A stretch of 64,000 nucleotides of DNA, from NCBI RefSeq assembly GCF_001676155.1, contig NZ_LZEW01000034.1, positions 1 through 64,000 of the forward strand, written 5' to 3'. The DNA comes from Morganella psychrotolerans. GTDB taxonomy: Bacteria > Pseudomonadota > Gammaproteobacteria > Enterobacterales > Enterobacteriaceae. The notes beneath the pieces were generated by a model that had not been told where the DNA came from, searched no databases, and saw only the letters and a program-made list of their open reading frames with translations. The translations under genes were made by a program, and so were the position numbers. Below are positions 16,201 through 25,737 of the stretch, piece by piece; positions within the stretch are counted from its first letter, which is position 1; every line of letters begins with the position of its first letter.

Positions 16201-18558
16201 TTAATTTTTACTCTGCATTCCGACCGTTTTCAGGTCGACACCGGTTTGTGAATACCCTACGCCGGTATAGCTGAAGGAGAATCCGGTGACACTGATATCA
16301 GAACCCTTGCTGGATACAGAGCTTCCGGTCGTGGAGACAGAACTGCCGGTTGCAGAAACACTGCTGCCGGTTGCGGAAACGCTGCTGCCTGTTGTCGATA
16401 CACTGCTGCCGGTGGTACTGACACTACTGCCGGTGGTACCGACACTACTGCCGGTGGTGCTGACACTGCTGCCGGTGGTGCTGGTGCTGCTGCCGGTTGT
16501 ACTGACACTGACTCCTGTAGTCGATGTACTGCTTCCGGTACAACTGACACTGGTCCCCGTGTGTGAAACGCTGCTGCCGGTGGAACTGTGGCTTTCTCCG
16601 GTTTTGGATGTGCTGCATCCGGTCATGCTGCTGCTCATACCGGTCATGCTATGAGAGCTGCCGGTCATTGAATTACTTGTTCCTGTAAATGAGGAGCTGG
16701 AACCTGTGCGTGAACTACTGACGCCGGTTGAGGAATCACTGCTGCCGGTAAATGAGGTGGATCGCCCGGTAAATGACGTGCTGATACCGGTAAATGAGGT
16801 GCTGACACCGGTAAATGAGGTACCGGTACCGGTCAGTGAGACACTGGATCCGGTCATGCCGACACTCTGACCGGTCAGGCTGACACTCACGCCGGTGGCA
16901 CTAAAATTAAAACCGGTAAAAGAGAAATTGCTGTCTTTATAAGAGACGTGATTTTTAAACCAGTCTGTCACCGTGCGCTTCACGACTTCATAGCTGTCCT
17001 GTCCGACCGTTGACGCGGAATTACGCTCAACCGTGCGCTGCATGTCCCGCTCGGCATGAACCATCACCCGCTCGTTATAGCGCTTGTCATCAAAGGTAAT
17101 CTGGCTGGCATGTTGCGGCATACCGTTACGTAATGAACGGGATACCAGACCTGAATAGTTAATATGCTCCGGTAACTGATACGGCGGCGGGTTTTCGCCG
17201 TTATACACAATGCCGGTCACCATTGGTCTGTCCAGGTCGCCATCAATGTAGGTCACCAGAACTTCCTGACCAACACGGGGCATCGCCAGCACTCCCCAGC
17301 CTTTGCCTGCCCATGCCTGTACCACCCGTATCCAGCAGGAGCTGTCTTCTTCGGTGGTTTTGTAACGATCCCAGTGAAAATGCACACGGATACGCGCATA
17401 TTTATCGGTATGTACTTCAGAATCCGGCGCACCAACAACGGTGGCACTCTGAATTCCGGGCAATTGCGGGCGGGGTGTCAGGCATCCGGGGCGGTAAATT
17501 TCATCATCATTCAGCGCCCGGAACCGGCAGGTCACACTGCGTCCGCGACTACTGCTGTCTGGTCCGTCCTGAAGGAAAGTGTAATCACATCCGAGTAATT
17601 TAAATCCCCGGTTGCGGGTTGAGTCGGGGTGTTGGTTCAGTTCAAACGAATGACCGATTTTCAGACCGGTTGCATTACTTTCACCCTGCAATATCTGGTT
17701 TTCACAGCGGATAGCTTCCAGGCGCAGACGGGCGATAATTTCCCCCTGTTGCACATCATCATAACCGGCGGCATAGTCATACCATTCCAGCGGAACGCCC
17801 TGTAAATGTGCGCGTTTTTCTTCAGCCTGTGTTTGTAATGAATGGCGGGGTTTGAGAAAGTCAAAGTCACGCAATACCACTTCACTTGAGTGGATCCGCC
17901 GGTTCCGGCGGATGCGCTGGATACCTTCACGGATAGCCCGGTGCTCTTCGCTGTCCGGTAAGAAACTCAGGGTTTCATAACCGTCGCGAAGTGGTGCGAA
18001 TTGCTGGCGATCGGTGATGACCATAACATCCTGTCCTTCGCTGTGATCGATGTAATACCAGATCCCGGCATCTTCCATCAGGCGGCTGACAAAATTGAAG
18101 TCACTTTCACCAAACTGTACGCAATACTCTTTTTCCGGATAGACAGTCTCTGTTTCAATACGGTAATTTGCCACACTGTAACGGGAAAAAATTTCTTTGA
18201 TAATGGCGAGAACATTGCAGTTCTGGAAGATCCGACAGTTGCGGTTCTGCATTAAGAACCATAGCCAGGTCCGCAACTCTAACTGATAGACAAATTGATC
18301 CTGATGCTGCCCTTCATCTCCCCCGGCAACAACATAGGTTGAAAAAGTACGGCTGCCGCCCAAATCGGGAAGCTCAACAGAAACGGTCACTTTTTCACCC
18401 AGCAGAGAGCCGACATCCAAATCCGCATCGGCAACCTGAAATGTCAGATGATAGACCGGGTCCTGTGAAAGATGCTCTTGCGTGGTAAAACTGAGCGGAA
18501 ATGCATCTGTACCGGTCAGCTTTTCATTGTCAATTTCAATCAGTGGCATAACACTCAT
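16201..18558 (-). CDS. vgrG: T6SS spike protein VgrG with heptad-repeat C-terminal extension
   Basis: 785 residues. Starts are possible at 18558 (MSVMPLIEID) and 18549 (MPLIEID); AAGGA is better spaced for the second. Residues 1 to about 540 are a standard VgrG (gp27-like domains, then the gp5-like OB fold with RIRVHFHWDRYKTTEEDSSCWIRV-type sequence, and MVHAERDMQRTVERN). From about residue 544 to 773 the usual needle is replaced by about 33 heptads of consensus S-x-V/T-S-x-T-G. No enzymatic C-terminal domain. It forms the puncturing tip together with Hcp and the DUF4150 protein. Confidence 0.94.
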   Translation of the reverse strand: MSVMPLIEIDNEKLTGTDAFPLSFTTQEHLSQDPVYHLTFQVADADLDVGSLLGEKVTVSVELPDLGGSRTFSTYVVAGGDEGQHQDQFVYQLELRTWLWFLMQNRNCRIFQNCNVLAIIKEIFSRYSVANYRIETETVYPEKEYCVQFGESDFNFVSRLMEDAGIWYYIDHSEGQDVMVITDRQQFAPLRDGYETLSFLPDSEEHRAIREGIQRIRRNRRIHSSEVVLRDFDFLKPRHSLQTQAEEKRAHLQGVPLEWYDYAAGYDDVQQGEIIARLRLEAIRCENQILQGESNATGLKIGHSFELNQHPDSTRNRGFKLLGCDYTFLQDGPDSSSRGRSVTCRFRALNDDEIYRPGCLTPRPQLPGIQSATVVGAPDSEVHTDKYARIRVHFHWDRYKTTEEDSSCWIRVVQAWAGKGWGVLAMPRVGQEVLVTYIDGDLDRPMVTGIVYNGENPPPYQLPEHINYSGLVSRSLRNGMPQHASQITFDDKRYNERVMVHAERDMQRTVERNSASTVGQDSYEVVKRTVTDWFKNHVSYKDSNFSFTGFNFSATGVSVSLTGQSVGMTGSSVSLTGTGTSFTGVSTSFTGISTSFTGRSTSFTGSSDSSTGVSSSRTGSSSSFTGTSNSMTGSSHSMTGMSSSMTGCSTSKTGESHSSTGSSVSHTGTSVSCTGSSTSTTGVSVSTTGSSTSTTGSSVSTTGSSVGTTGSSVSTTGSSVSTTGSSVSATGSSVSATGSSVSTTGSSVSSKGSDISVTGFSFSYTGVGYSQTGVDLKTVGMQSKN
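16240..16929 (-). repeat. 21-bp coding repeats encoding VgrG heptads
   Basis: About 33 consecutive 21-bp units inside vgrG, each encoding a seven-residue S-x-x-S-x-T-G motif. Copies near the C-terminus (roughly 16310-16500) are almost identical at DNA level; outer copies have diverged. As the period is a multiple of three, copy-number change would lengthen or shorten the spike without shifting frame. Confidence 0.92.
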
Positions 18559-18591
18559 CCTTACGTTTAGTCGTGTGTTGTGTTAATCGCA

Positions 18592-19554
18592 TCAGGCTGC
18601 TGTTGTGAAAAGAGACTGGATACGGATGGTGCCGTCAGGTTTTAACCAGCCGCTGCGCCCGAGTTTGCTGTGACCCATGTGACCTGCCATATCCGCAGAT
18701 GTCCGGATAAGTAATTTCACATCCAGCACACGGCGGTGTGAGACAAAATCATTACAGATGGCAACCAGCGCTTTCAAGCGCTCACTGTCCCGCTGAAACA
18801 AGTGATATTCCCTGATACCGACCGGGCCTATCCGGACAGACAAGCTGTGTTCAATATCAAAAAAACGTTTACCGACACGGGTTTTGCCAAGCCTTCCCAT
18901 ACGCTGATTCGTCGTATTATGCGGATCATCAATCCACATTCCCTGATGTGCCTGTATGCGGACAGGAACAGAAAAATAGTGAGTAAGAACAGACTGAAGA
19001 TTTGTCAGTATGCTGCGCCCGGGCAGGTAACAGGCGGGAAATGCCTGCCTGACCCGGTGTATATGCTGACCGACAGATAGTACCGGCGTTATCCCGGCTA
19101 TCTGATCCAGGCGCTGCTGAAATGCGTTGCGGCTGCTTTTGTCATGACCTGCAGCAACATGCAACTGTGACCATGCCCGGTAAGAAAACAGCGCCAGCCG
19201 GCGGCTTATTAATGATGAAAAATCCTGAAAAGCATGACTGCGGCGGGCGAGCAGTTCAGTACGTGCATGTTCTGTTATATGAATAGGCAGCGGACCATAA
19301 GGCGCAAACATGCCGAAGTGGCGGCACCAGATGGTCAGTTCGGTCTGTTTACTCACCGGATTGACGGACTGGCGGATATCTGCGACTTCCCGTGGCGCAA
19401 AACTGGTATCCGCTGTCTGAATTATCCGCAGACGGCAGGGATTTTCTCCGTCTGTAACACCATCAGCCGCTAATCCGGGGCTGGCCTGTGCTATCCGGCG
19501 TAATAATTCAAAAAAATCCTGACGGGCACTGAGCCCGGCGACAGGAACAAACAT
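18592..19554 (-). CDS. tssG: T6SS baseplate protein TssG
   Basis: 320 residues from the ATG at 19552-19554 (MFVPVAGLSARQDFFELLRR), one base after the tssF stop (TGA-T-ATG), so translation is coupled. The longer frame overlapping tssF is spurious. The TssG features DFFELLRRI, the LRIIQTADTSFAP-type strand, GPLPIHITE and the C-terminal LGWTVWL-like region (GRSGWLKPDGTIRI) are present. It forms the baseplate wedge with TssE, TssF and TssK. Confidence 0.93.
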   Translation of the reverse strand: MFVPVAGLSARQDFFELLRRIAQASPGLAADGVTDGENPCRLRIIQTADTSFAPREVADIRQSVNPVSKQTELTIWCRHFGMFAPYGPLPIHITEHARTELLARRSHAFQDFSSLISRRLALFSYRAWSQLHVAAGHDKSSRNAFQQRLDQIAGITPVLSVGQHIHRVRQAFPACYLPGRSILTNLQSVLTHYFSVPVRIQAHQGMWIDDPHNTTNQRMGRLGKTRVGKRFFDIEHSLSVRIGPVGIREYHLFQRDSERLKALVAICNDFVSHRRVLDVKLLIRTSADMAGHMGHSKLGRSGWLKPDGTIRIQSLFTTAA

Positions 19555-19555
19555 A

Positions 19556-21403
19556 TCAGCAGCCACCGGTCGGCTCCCATTGTGCAAGTGGTTCACCGTC
19601 AATATTGAGTTGCATACGCAGGGTTTGCCCCAGTTCACAATATTCTGCCAGCGCATGATGGAGGATCCGGGCGAACAGCCAGGCGCCTTTGTCACTGTGA
19701 TGATTTCCCCGTAAATCAACGGTAATTTCAGCGCCGCGGCTCCATGCGATCGGACCGGGCAGCGGATTACATTCAAAACGGTGAGTGACATAAGATTGGC
19801 GCAGACTTTCGATACGCCGCTGCTGACGGCTGTCATCCTGCGGGCAGAACAGAGAAAGCCACTCTTTGAGCAGCACGGTATTATCCGGAAAATCCGGCAG
19901 GGCGTAGCGCAGCGGATTAACGGACAGAAGTTGCAGGACTTTCCAGGCGTCTGCGCTGCCCGGCACACCCTGCGGACGGGACGGCGCCCGTAGTATTTCT
20001 GCCGGTCCGACCGGCAGTGCGCTGTCTAACTGGATGCGGGGCTGCTGTAAACGGGACGGATCGAGATACCGGTCACAGACCATCGCGTCGATACTCAGGG
20101 ATTTAATACTGTCCGGCATGAAATTTACCGGTCCGGCTGAGAGTGAGATAAACAGGCTGTCTCTTGGCATCACCGGTGCATTATCATATTTTTCATCGGT
20201 GATGCGGCGTACACGGCGCAGGCTGTAACCGGCGGATACCGGGGGTTCATCAAATTTGGTATAACCGTGAAGCGGGGAGAATGGCACATATCCCTTATCG
20301 GCCAGTAATCCGTCCACACTCAGCAGGTGATGAATTTCATATAAGCCCGGATTGAGCTGATCAACAATGATCGGGTACTCGGTATGCTCTCCGTTGATCA
20401 GAACCGGGCTACAGCGGCGGCGTGATAAATTAATCACCGGTGTGGCAAACAGCCGGAAATCAGTTGCCCTGACATTGTCGGTTAATTTAACCGGCGTTTT
20501 ATTCAGGACAAAAATAAGATTAAATTCCGTGCATTTATCACCGGCCTGTAAAAAAGGATTCAGACCATGAAGTTCAATGCTGAAAAAACGGGAAGGTGCG
20601 GCAAAGTATTCGCGAAGCAAACGGCTGCCCGGCAATTCACCGGTGACTGCCGGTAACAGGGCATCCTCAGGCTGTAATCCGCCCTGACGGATGTGTGTCG
20701 GATCAAGCACAAGCATAAACGGTGTTTTATCATCATTTTTGCTCCATAAAATGACCCGCAGAGTATCGTTTTGTATTGCGGCCAGTAATTGGTTGGCGTG
20801 AACAATATCACCGGCAAAAGTCAGTACCATCGGTGAAAAATTCAGTTCTGATAACGCAACCACACCTTGTGTATTCAGATTCAGTGAAATATGGGCTTTG
20901 CCATCCTGCATACATTGCAGCACAGATTGCGGCAGCCTGGCGGACGGCGTAGTTGCACATTCGGCGCTGTCAATAATAAGCGGCTGAATATTAAGGTCTT
21001 TTCCTGTGGTGAACGTGGCGTGCTTATGACCGAGAGAGGGATCATGCAGGCTCAGTTTACTGCCCCGCGGCAAGGTGACATTGGCATGCCACTGAGGGGA
21101 GGTCAGATCAGGCTCCAGCGCAATGGTGGCAATGGATGGCAGCGGGGTAAACCAGAACGGTGCCAGCCGGTTTATCATCTGGATGGCAACTTCCGGTTGC
21201 TCATTATTAAGGCGCTCATGCACGCGCGCACTGAGGAAAGCCGTACCTTCCAGTAAACGTTCGACAAAAGGATCCAGAACGCCATCGGGCATCATGCCGA
21301 GGTACTGTGCAACCTGGGGATTGGCTTTGGCAAATAACATGCCGTCCTCCCGCAGGAAGCGTAACTCCTCGTTATATAATGTCAGGAAACGTTCGCTTAA
21401 CAT
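19556..21403 (-). CDS. tssF: T6SS baseplate protein TssF
   Basis: 615 residues beginning MLSERFLTLYNEELRFLREDG, typical of TssF, with the family motifs ARVHERLNNEQPEV and FTPLPSIATIALEP. The start ATG at 21401-21403 follows AGGA. Length matches the family. Wedge component of the baseplate, next to tssG and 35 bases after tssE. Confidence 0.97.
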   Translation of the reverse strand: MLSERFLTLYNEELRFLREDGMLFAKANPQVAQYLGMMPDGVLDPFVERLLEGTAFLSARVHERLNNEQPEVAIQMINRLAPFWFTPLPSIATIALEPDLTSPQWHANVTLPRGSKLSLHDPSLGHKHATFTTGKDLNIQPLIIDSAECATTPSARLPQSVLQCMQDGKAHISLNLNTQGVVALSELNFSPMVLTFAGDIVHANQLLAAIQNDTLRVILWSKNDDKTPFMLVLDPTHIRQGGLQPEDALLPAVTGELPGSRLLREYFAAPSRFFSIELHGLNPFLQAGDKCTEFNLIFVLNKTPVKLTDNVRATDFRLFATPVINLSRRRCSPVLINGEHTEYPIIVDQLNPGLYEIHHLLSVDGLLADKGYVPFSPLHGYTKFDEPPVSAGYSLRRVRRITDEKYDNAPVMPRDSLFISLSAGPVNFMPDSIKSLSIDAMVCDRYLDPSRLQQPRIQLDSALPVGPAEILRAPSRPQGVPGSADAWKVLQLLSVNPLRYALPDFPDNTVLLKEWLSLFCPQDDSRQQRRIESLRQSYVTHRFECNPLPGPIAWSRGAEITVDLRGNHHSDKGAWLFARILHHALAEYCELGQTLRMQLNIDGEPLAQWEPTGGC

Positions 21404-21438
21404 AATGACATCCTGTCCCTTTGTTTATTGTTTACGGG

Positions 21439-21882
21439 TCAGATAACCCGGACACTTCCGTATGAGTAATCAAGCGCGATACGTAAATTCACCGTGTGCT
21501 CTTCATCCGGTAAATTGGTTTTGGCATAAATATCGAAGAGCAGCGCCAGGGTCCATGTCTCATTCTTATTAACGAACGGGGTAACCCGGATTGAACGCGG
21601 ATCGAGCCTGGGTTCAAATGTGGCAATAATCTGCTGTATCCGTTTTGCCAGTATTATCGGGTCAGTATTTACCGGTACTTTTGAACTTAATGTCGGTAAT
21701 CCGTAATTGATTACCGAGGTAATACAATGTGTATTTTTATCTAATACTAATGAAGCGCTGTGTGCTGCATCATTTAATAATAATTCAATATCACGTAATA
21801 AAACTTCCCGCCACTGAGGTAAATGTATTCTTCGCCTGTTCAGGCTTAATTTATCAAAAAGCATTGGCGTTGATGATTTCAT
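21439..21882 (-). CDS. tssE: T6SS baseplate protein TssE (gp25-like)
   Basis: 147 residues from the ATG at 21880-21882 (MKSSTPMLFDKLSLN); a GTG 33 bases upstream is the alternative. It carries the gp25/TssE pattern: LFDKL at the start, DIELLLNDA, the conserved SVINYGLPTL segment and FEPRLDPRSIRVTP. TssE starts sheath polymerisation on the baseplate. Confidence 0.93.
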   Translation of the reverse strand: MKSSTPMLFDKLSLNRRRIHLPQWREVLLRDIELLLNDAAHSASLVLDKNTHCITSVINYGLPTLSSKVPVNTDPIILAKRIQQIIATFEPRLDPRSIRVTPFVNKNETWTLALLFDIYAKTNLPDEEHTVNLRIALDYSYGSVRVI

Positions 21883-21989
21883 TTCATTGTTTCCGGGAAT
21901 GGAAAGCCACACCACAATACATTATTTAATCCGCTGAAGTCCATTGAGTAAATAATAATTGTGATATGGTTTTCCGGTCCGACAGTTAA

Positions 21990-22508
21990 TTAAATACGGG
22001 CATTTGCTTTCAGGTCATAGCCTGCTTTAATTACAGCACCCATAGAACCATCATTTTTCTGTTCTTTGTATTCAATTTCAATACGGGCAAAGTTAAGACT
22101 GATAATATCCGTTGGCAAAACGGTATCTGTATCCACTTTAGTCATTGGATCCAGTGGCATATTACCGACCGTTTTGAAGGCGGATACCAGGCAGTTACTG
22201 AACGTCACTGTCATGAAATCCTGCTGTCCGTTACCTGATTTACGGCAAACGAGTTTCGCCTGAGGAATATGTTCCCCGGTTGCACACATCAGAAATAATT
22301 TTGGTGATGCTTTATTGCTGATCATGCGGAATTCAAAGTCTTTCATTTCAACTTTACCGGAACCACCACCACTGCCAAATCCCCAGCGGCCGGCATTTTC
22401 TTCGGACCACTGCCAGGCCTGAAGCTGGATCCAGCCACCATATTGCTGATCCGGAGATTCACCTTCGACACCTTCAATTTTTAAAAAATAATCGACTAAT
22501 GCTGTCAT
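21990..22508 (-). CDS. hcp: T6SS tube protein Hcp
   Basis: 172 residues (MTALVDYFLKIEGVEGESPD), start behind AGGAG. It has the Hcp hallmarks: the KIEGVEGES opening, W-rich strand (IQLQAWQWSEENAG), MKDFEFRM and the SPKLFLMCATGEHIPQAKL segment. Hcp hexamers stack into the inner tube. Gaps of about 107 and 142 bases on both sides suggest processing or an extra promoter for higher Hcp output, but I see no definite signal. Confidence 0.97.
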   Translation of the reverse strand: MTALVDYFLKIEGVEGESPDQQYGGWIQLQAWQWSEENAGRWGFGSGGGSGKVEMKDFEFRMISNKASPKLFLMCATGEHIPQAKLVCRKSGNGQQDFMTVTFSNCLVSAFKTVGNMPLDPMTKVDTDTVLPTDIISLNFARIEIEYKEQKNDGSMGAVIKAGYDLKANARI

Positions 22509-22650
22509 TTATTAGCTCCTGAATTGATATTAAGATAATTTGCATATATTTCGGATATAAAACACAGATATAGCTTTCTCGTCCATGAGAATAGGGCTCC
22601 TGATATTAAAAATAGTGGTAATACTAATTCGTGCTCAGCATAAAAATCAG

Positions 22651-24165
22651 TTATTTATTATTTTCTTTACTTGATGGTAATTTAGAAACTAAACGTAATG
22701 AAACGGTCATTCCTTCGAGCTGATAATGCGGGCGTAAATAAAAATGCGCTTTATAAAAACCCGGATCATCTTCAACATCTTCAACATGAACTTCCGCTGC
22801 GGCTAACGGCCGTTTTGCTTTTGTTGCTTCAGTGGAAATTGTCGGATCGCCGTCCACATATTTCATCAGCCAGTCATTAAGCCAAATTTGCATGTCGTCC
22901 CTAGAGCGGAAAGAACCAATTTTATCGCGCACAATACATTTGAGATAATGTGCAAAACGGCAGGTGGCAAAAATATAAGGCAGGCGTGCCGATAGTTTCG
23001 CATTTGCTGTTGCATCCGGATCTTCATAAATAACCGGTTTATGCAATGTACAGGAGCCGATAAAGGCAGCAAAATCAGAATGCTTACGATAGACCAGAGG
23101 CAGGAACCCTGCATTGGATAATTCATTTTCACGGCGATCTGAAATGGCAATTTCTGTCGGACAGGTAAGCTCGTATCCGCCTTCATCAGACGGGAAGGCG
23201 TAAGCCGGTAGCTCTTCCACCGAACCGCCGGACTCTATGCCGCGGATACGTGAACACCAGCCGTATTCACTGAATGCCCGGTTAATATTAACGCCCATGG
23301 CATACGCCGCATTTGTCCAGTTGAAATCATTGACATCGTATGGATTAACCACTTCTTCAAAGGCGAAATCTTCGATGGGATTGGTTTTTTCACCATAAGG
23401 AAGACGTGACAGAAAGCGCGGCATTGTCATGACCAGATAGCGGGAATCATTACTGTCCCGCAAACGCCGCCATGGTGCATATTCCGGGGTGGTGAAAATT
23501 TTACCGATATCACGCGGGTTACCCAGTTCCTGCCAGTTATTCATTTGCATGATAGATGGTGCGGCAGACGAAATAAACGGGCAATGCGCGGCGGCTGCAA
23601 TTTTGGAAATCTCTGTCAGTAAAGAGACACTCTGGTTGCTGTGATCAAATTCATAATCGCCAATGATACAACCGAACGGCTCACCACCGAACTGACCATA
23701 TTCCTGCTCATAAACGGCTTTAAAAATCGGGCTTTGATCCCAGGCTGCTCCCCGGTAGCGCCGCAGTGTTTTTGATAACTCATCCTTACTGATATTCAGA
23801 ACACGAATTTTCAGTGTTTCATTCACATCAGTATTATCGACAAGATAACCCAGCCCGCGCCATGACGATTCCAGTTTCTGAAATTCCCCGTTATGCAGTA
23901 TCCGGTTCATCTGAGCTGATAATTTTTCATCAATTTCCGCCACCAGAGATTCGATGGTCAGTACCACATCGCGGCTGACTTTTACTTTGCCGTGGTTAGC
24001 ATATTCAGCAAGGGTATGAATTGCACTGCGGACCGCCGTGGAGGCTTCCGTTGTACTCGGTCTGAACGAGCGCTGTAAAAGAAGATCTAATTCACTCTGT
24101 TCACCGGGTGCTGTGGCAGTATTTTGTTCTGCAACGTTTGCACTGTAGCTTGTTTGATTGCTCAC
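22651..24165 (-). CDS. tssC: T6SS contractile sheath large subunit TssC
   Basis: 504 residues. The start codon is GTG at 24163-24165, overlapping the tssB stop as GTGA with GGGGAG upstream. Motifs typical of TssC/VipB are present (LVAEIDEKLSAQMNRILH, SSWRGLGYLV, GEPFGCIIGDYEF, FEEVVNPYDVNDFNWTNA, PHYQLEGMTVSLRLVSKLP at the C-terminus). It pairs with TssB to build the sheath. Confidence 0.97.
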   Translation of the reverse strand: MSNQTSYSANVAEQNTATAPGEQSELDLLLQRSFRPSTTEASTAVRSAIHTLAEYANHGKVKVSRDVVLTIESLVAEIDEKLSAQMNRILHNGEFQKLESSWRGLGYLVDNTDVNETLKIRVLNISKDELSKTLRRYRGAAWDQSPIFKAVYEQEYGQFGGEPFGCIIGDYEFDHSNQSVSLLTEISKIAAAAHCPFISSAAPSIMQMNNWQELGNPRDIGKIFTTPEYAPWRRLRDSNDSRYLVMTMPRFLSRLPYGEKTNPIEDFAFEEVVNPYDVNDFNWTNAAYAMGVNINRAFSEYGWCSRIRGIESGGSVEELPAYAFPSDEGGYELTCPTEIAISDRRENELSNAGFLPLVYRKHSDFAAFIGSCTLHKPVIYEDPDATANAKLSARLPYIFATCRFAHYLKCIVRDKIGSFRSRDDMQIWLNDWLMKYVDGDPTISTEATKAKRPLAAAEVHVEDVEDDPGFYKAHFYLRPHYQLEGMTVSLRLVSKLPSSKENNK

Positions 24166-24719
24166 TCGTCATTCTCCCCGTCCGGGTCTGCAATATTCTG
24201 CCCGACGGCAGCAACAGTCCCTTTTGCATCATTGGCCAGACGGATTAAGAAATCCGGCTGTTCCAGTAATTGGCGGATAACATCTTCCGCACTGGATTTA
24301 CCGTCCATATAGGTAATTAAATCAGTCAGATGCGTTCGCGCTTCCAGCAATTTTTTCATCTGAGGTACTCTGGCGGCAATCGCACCGGGCTGAAAGTCCT
24401 CCATGGATTCGAACTCCAGTTCAATATCCAGAAGCTCATCCTTATCTTCGCTGAGCATGTTCTCGACATAGAAAGCAAGACGGGGACGGATAGCCCGCAT
24501 CCGTGAGTCAAAGTTATCCTGATCAAATGTCAGAAACTGGCGCTCTTCAACGGCCGGCAGCGGCACTGAACGATGTCCCGATAAATCAGTCATAACGCCG
24601 GTTACAAACGGAAGCTCTACTTTTTTTTGTGAACCGTAAATTTCAACGTCATATTCAATCTGAACACGGGGGGCATTATTTCTGCCGATAAATTTCTGGG
24701 AGCTGATATCTTTGGCCAT
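24162..24719 (-). CDS. tssB: T6SS contractile sheath small subunit TssB
   Basis: 185 residues (MAKDISSQKFIGRNNAPRVQ), start behind GAGGAT. It matches TssB/VipA: RVQIEYDVEIYGSQKKVELPFV and the C-terminal DFQPGAIAARVPQMKKLLEAR helix region. It contains an in-frame A8 run (24621-24628), showing that such runs are not always misread in this sequence. Overlaps tssC by 4 bases. Confidence 0.97.
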   Translation of the reverse strand: MAKDISSQKFIGRNNAPRVQIEYDVEIYGSQKKVELPFVTGVMTDLSGHRSVPLPAVEERQFLTFDQDNFDSRMRAIRPRLAFYVENMLSEDKDELLDIELEFESMEDFQPGAIAARVPQMKKLLEARTHLTDLITYMDGKSSAEDVIRQLLEQPDFLIRLANDAKGTVAAVGQNIADPDGENDE

Positions 24720-24749
24720 CTCACAATCCTCATTGCAATATAGGAAACA

Positions 24750-25737
24750 TTATTTCCCGGTAAATTGTTGTAAGGTACTGATTGACTCCGGAAGGAGTTT
24801 TTCAACGATTGACGCGAAATCCATACCAATCATTTGTTTTGATCGCTGAATAAAAATAGGAACAGGATGGCTTGGTTCATAGCGCTGAAAATAATCAAGG
24901 ATACAATCCAGCATAATTAATACGTCCTGCCGGGAGCGTAATGTAATATCGGTCACTTTTACCGGCCCTTTCAGCCCGGTCTGTACCGGTAGTTCTGAAT
25001 TATTTTCAGGATATTCTGTTTCCTGTATTCCGGTATCGTCACTCACCTGAGAAAAACTCATAAGTTGTGTAATGATACTGAGGCAGCGTGTCAGAAACTG
25101 CTTTAAGGCACTACAATCAAGGATATAGCCATCTGTATAGTGGTTTGCATATTGCTCAATTTTATCAAGCGCCAGACTGACCTGTGAGAATTGTTCTGAA
25201 AAATGGGCTATATTTAATTTTTCATTGTTATTCAGCGATGTCAGAAGTGCGCTTAATGAATTAGCATAGTTTTCGCGTATATCATTGCTGTCGATTGATG
25301 CAATATCATTAAGCGTATAATTATGGTCAGCAGTGATTTTTGTCAGTTTTAATTCTGAAATACATTGCGGAGCAGATAACCATCCGAGAGCCGCAGCATG
25401 ACTACTGCGAATATCACCGTCTTCTGATTTCGGATACAGTAAGTCACTGTGATTTTCTACCAGTTCAGCCAGGTTTTGAATCCCGCTGAATAAAGAGGAT
25501 ATCCCGTCAATATACAAATTTGCACGTAGTGACCATAATAAAACACGTAAGTCTTTATATTGATATAATAACTCATTGGTTTTTTTCTGAGACGGCGATC
25601 CAGTTAATTTGTGGTTGTTCATCTTCTCCGGATAAGGGATTGGCAGACTCATCGAACTGAGTAAGAATAGATTCAACCTCACTAAAAAGAGGGTCAAATT
25701 CCACACCATAAATATCTTGGTCGCTTATGTTTTTCAT
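24750..25737 (-). pseudogene. tssA: tssA, T6SS cap/priming protein, split by a frameshift at an A7 run
   Basis: The 5' part starts at the ATG at 25735-25737 (MKNISDQDIYGVEFDPLFSEV) and reads 54 residues through the ImpA N-terminal motif, ending EQPQINWIAVSEKNQ at a TGA (25573-25575). The rest of ImpA/TssA (TNELLYQYKDLRVLLWSLRA to the stop at 24750) continues in the frame one base further. Removing one A from the A7 run at 25580-25586 joins them as INWIAVSEKTNELLYQYKDLRV, exactly the expected family sequence, about 328 residues in total. No internal start with a good ribosome site is seen for the 3' part. Either a real mutation, a slippage-controlled gene, or a sequencing error. It is the first gene of the T6SS operon. 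Confidence 0.88.

Noticed and set aside
16286-16654. Rightward frame of repeated LLPV/ELPV units opposite the VgrG heptads
   Set aside because: It is the antisense reading of the 21-bp coding repeats, with no independent gene features.
19552-19968. Extended N-terminus of the tssG frame over the end of tssF
   Set aside because: TssG family length and the TGA-T-ATG junction put the start at 19554; the extension is a shadow of tssF.
25576-25590. Programmed -1 ribosomal frameshift in tssA at the AAAAAAC heptamer
   Set aside because: A -1 shift leads into a different frame (CCA ATG AGT) from the one carrying the ImpA sequence; the required change is +1, i.e. one A fewer.
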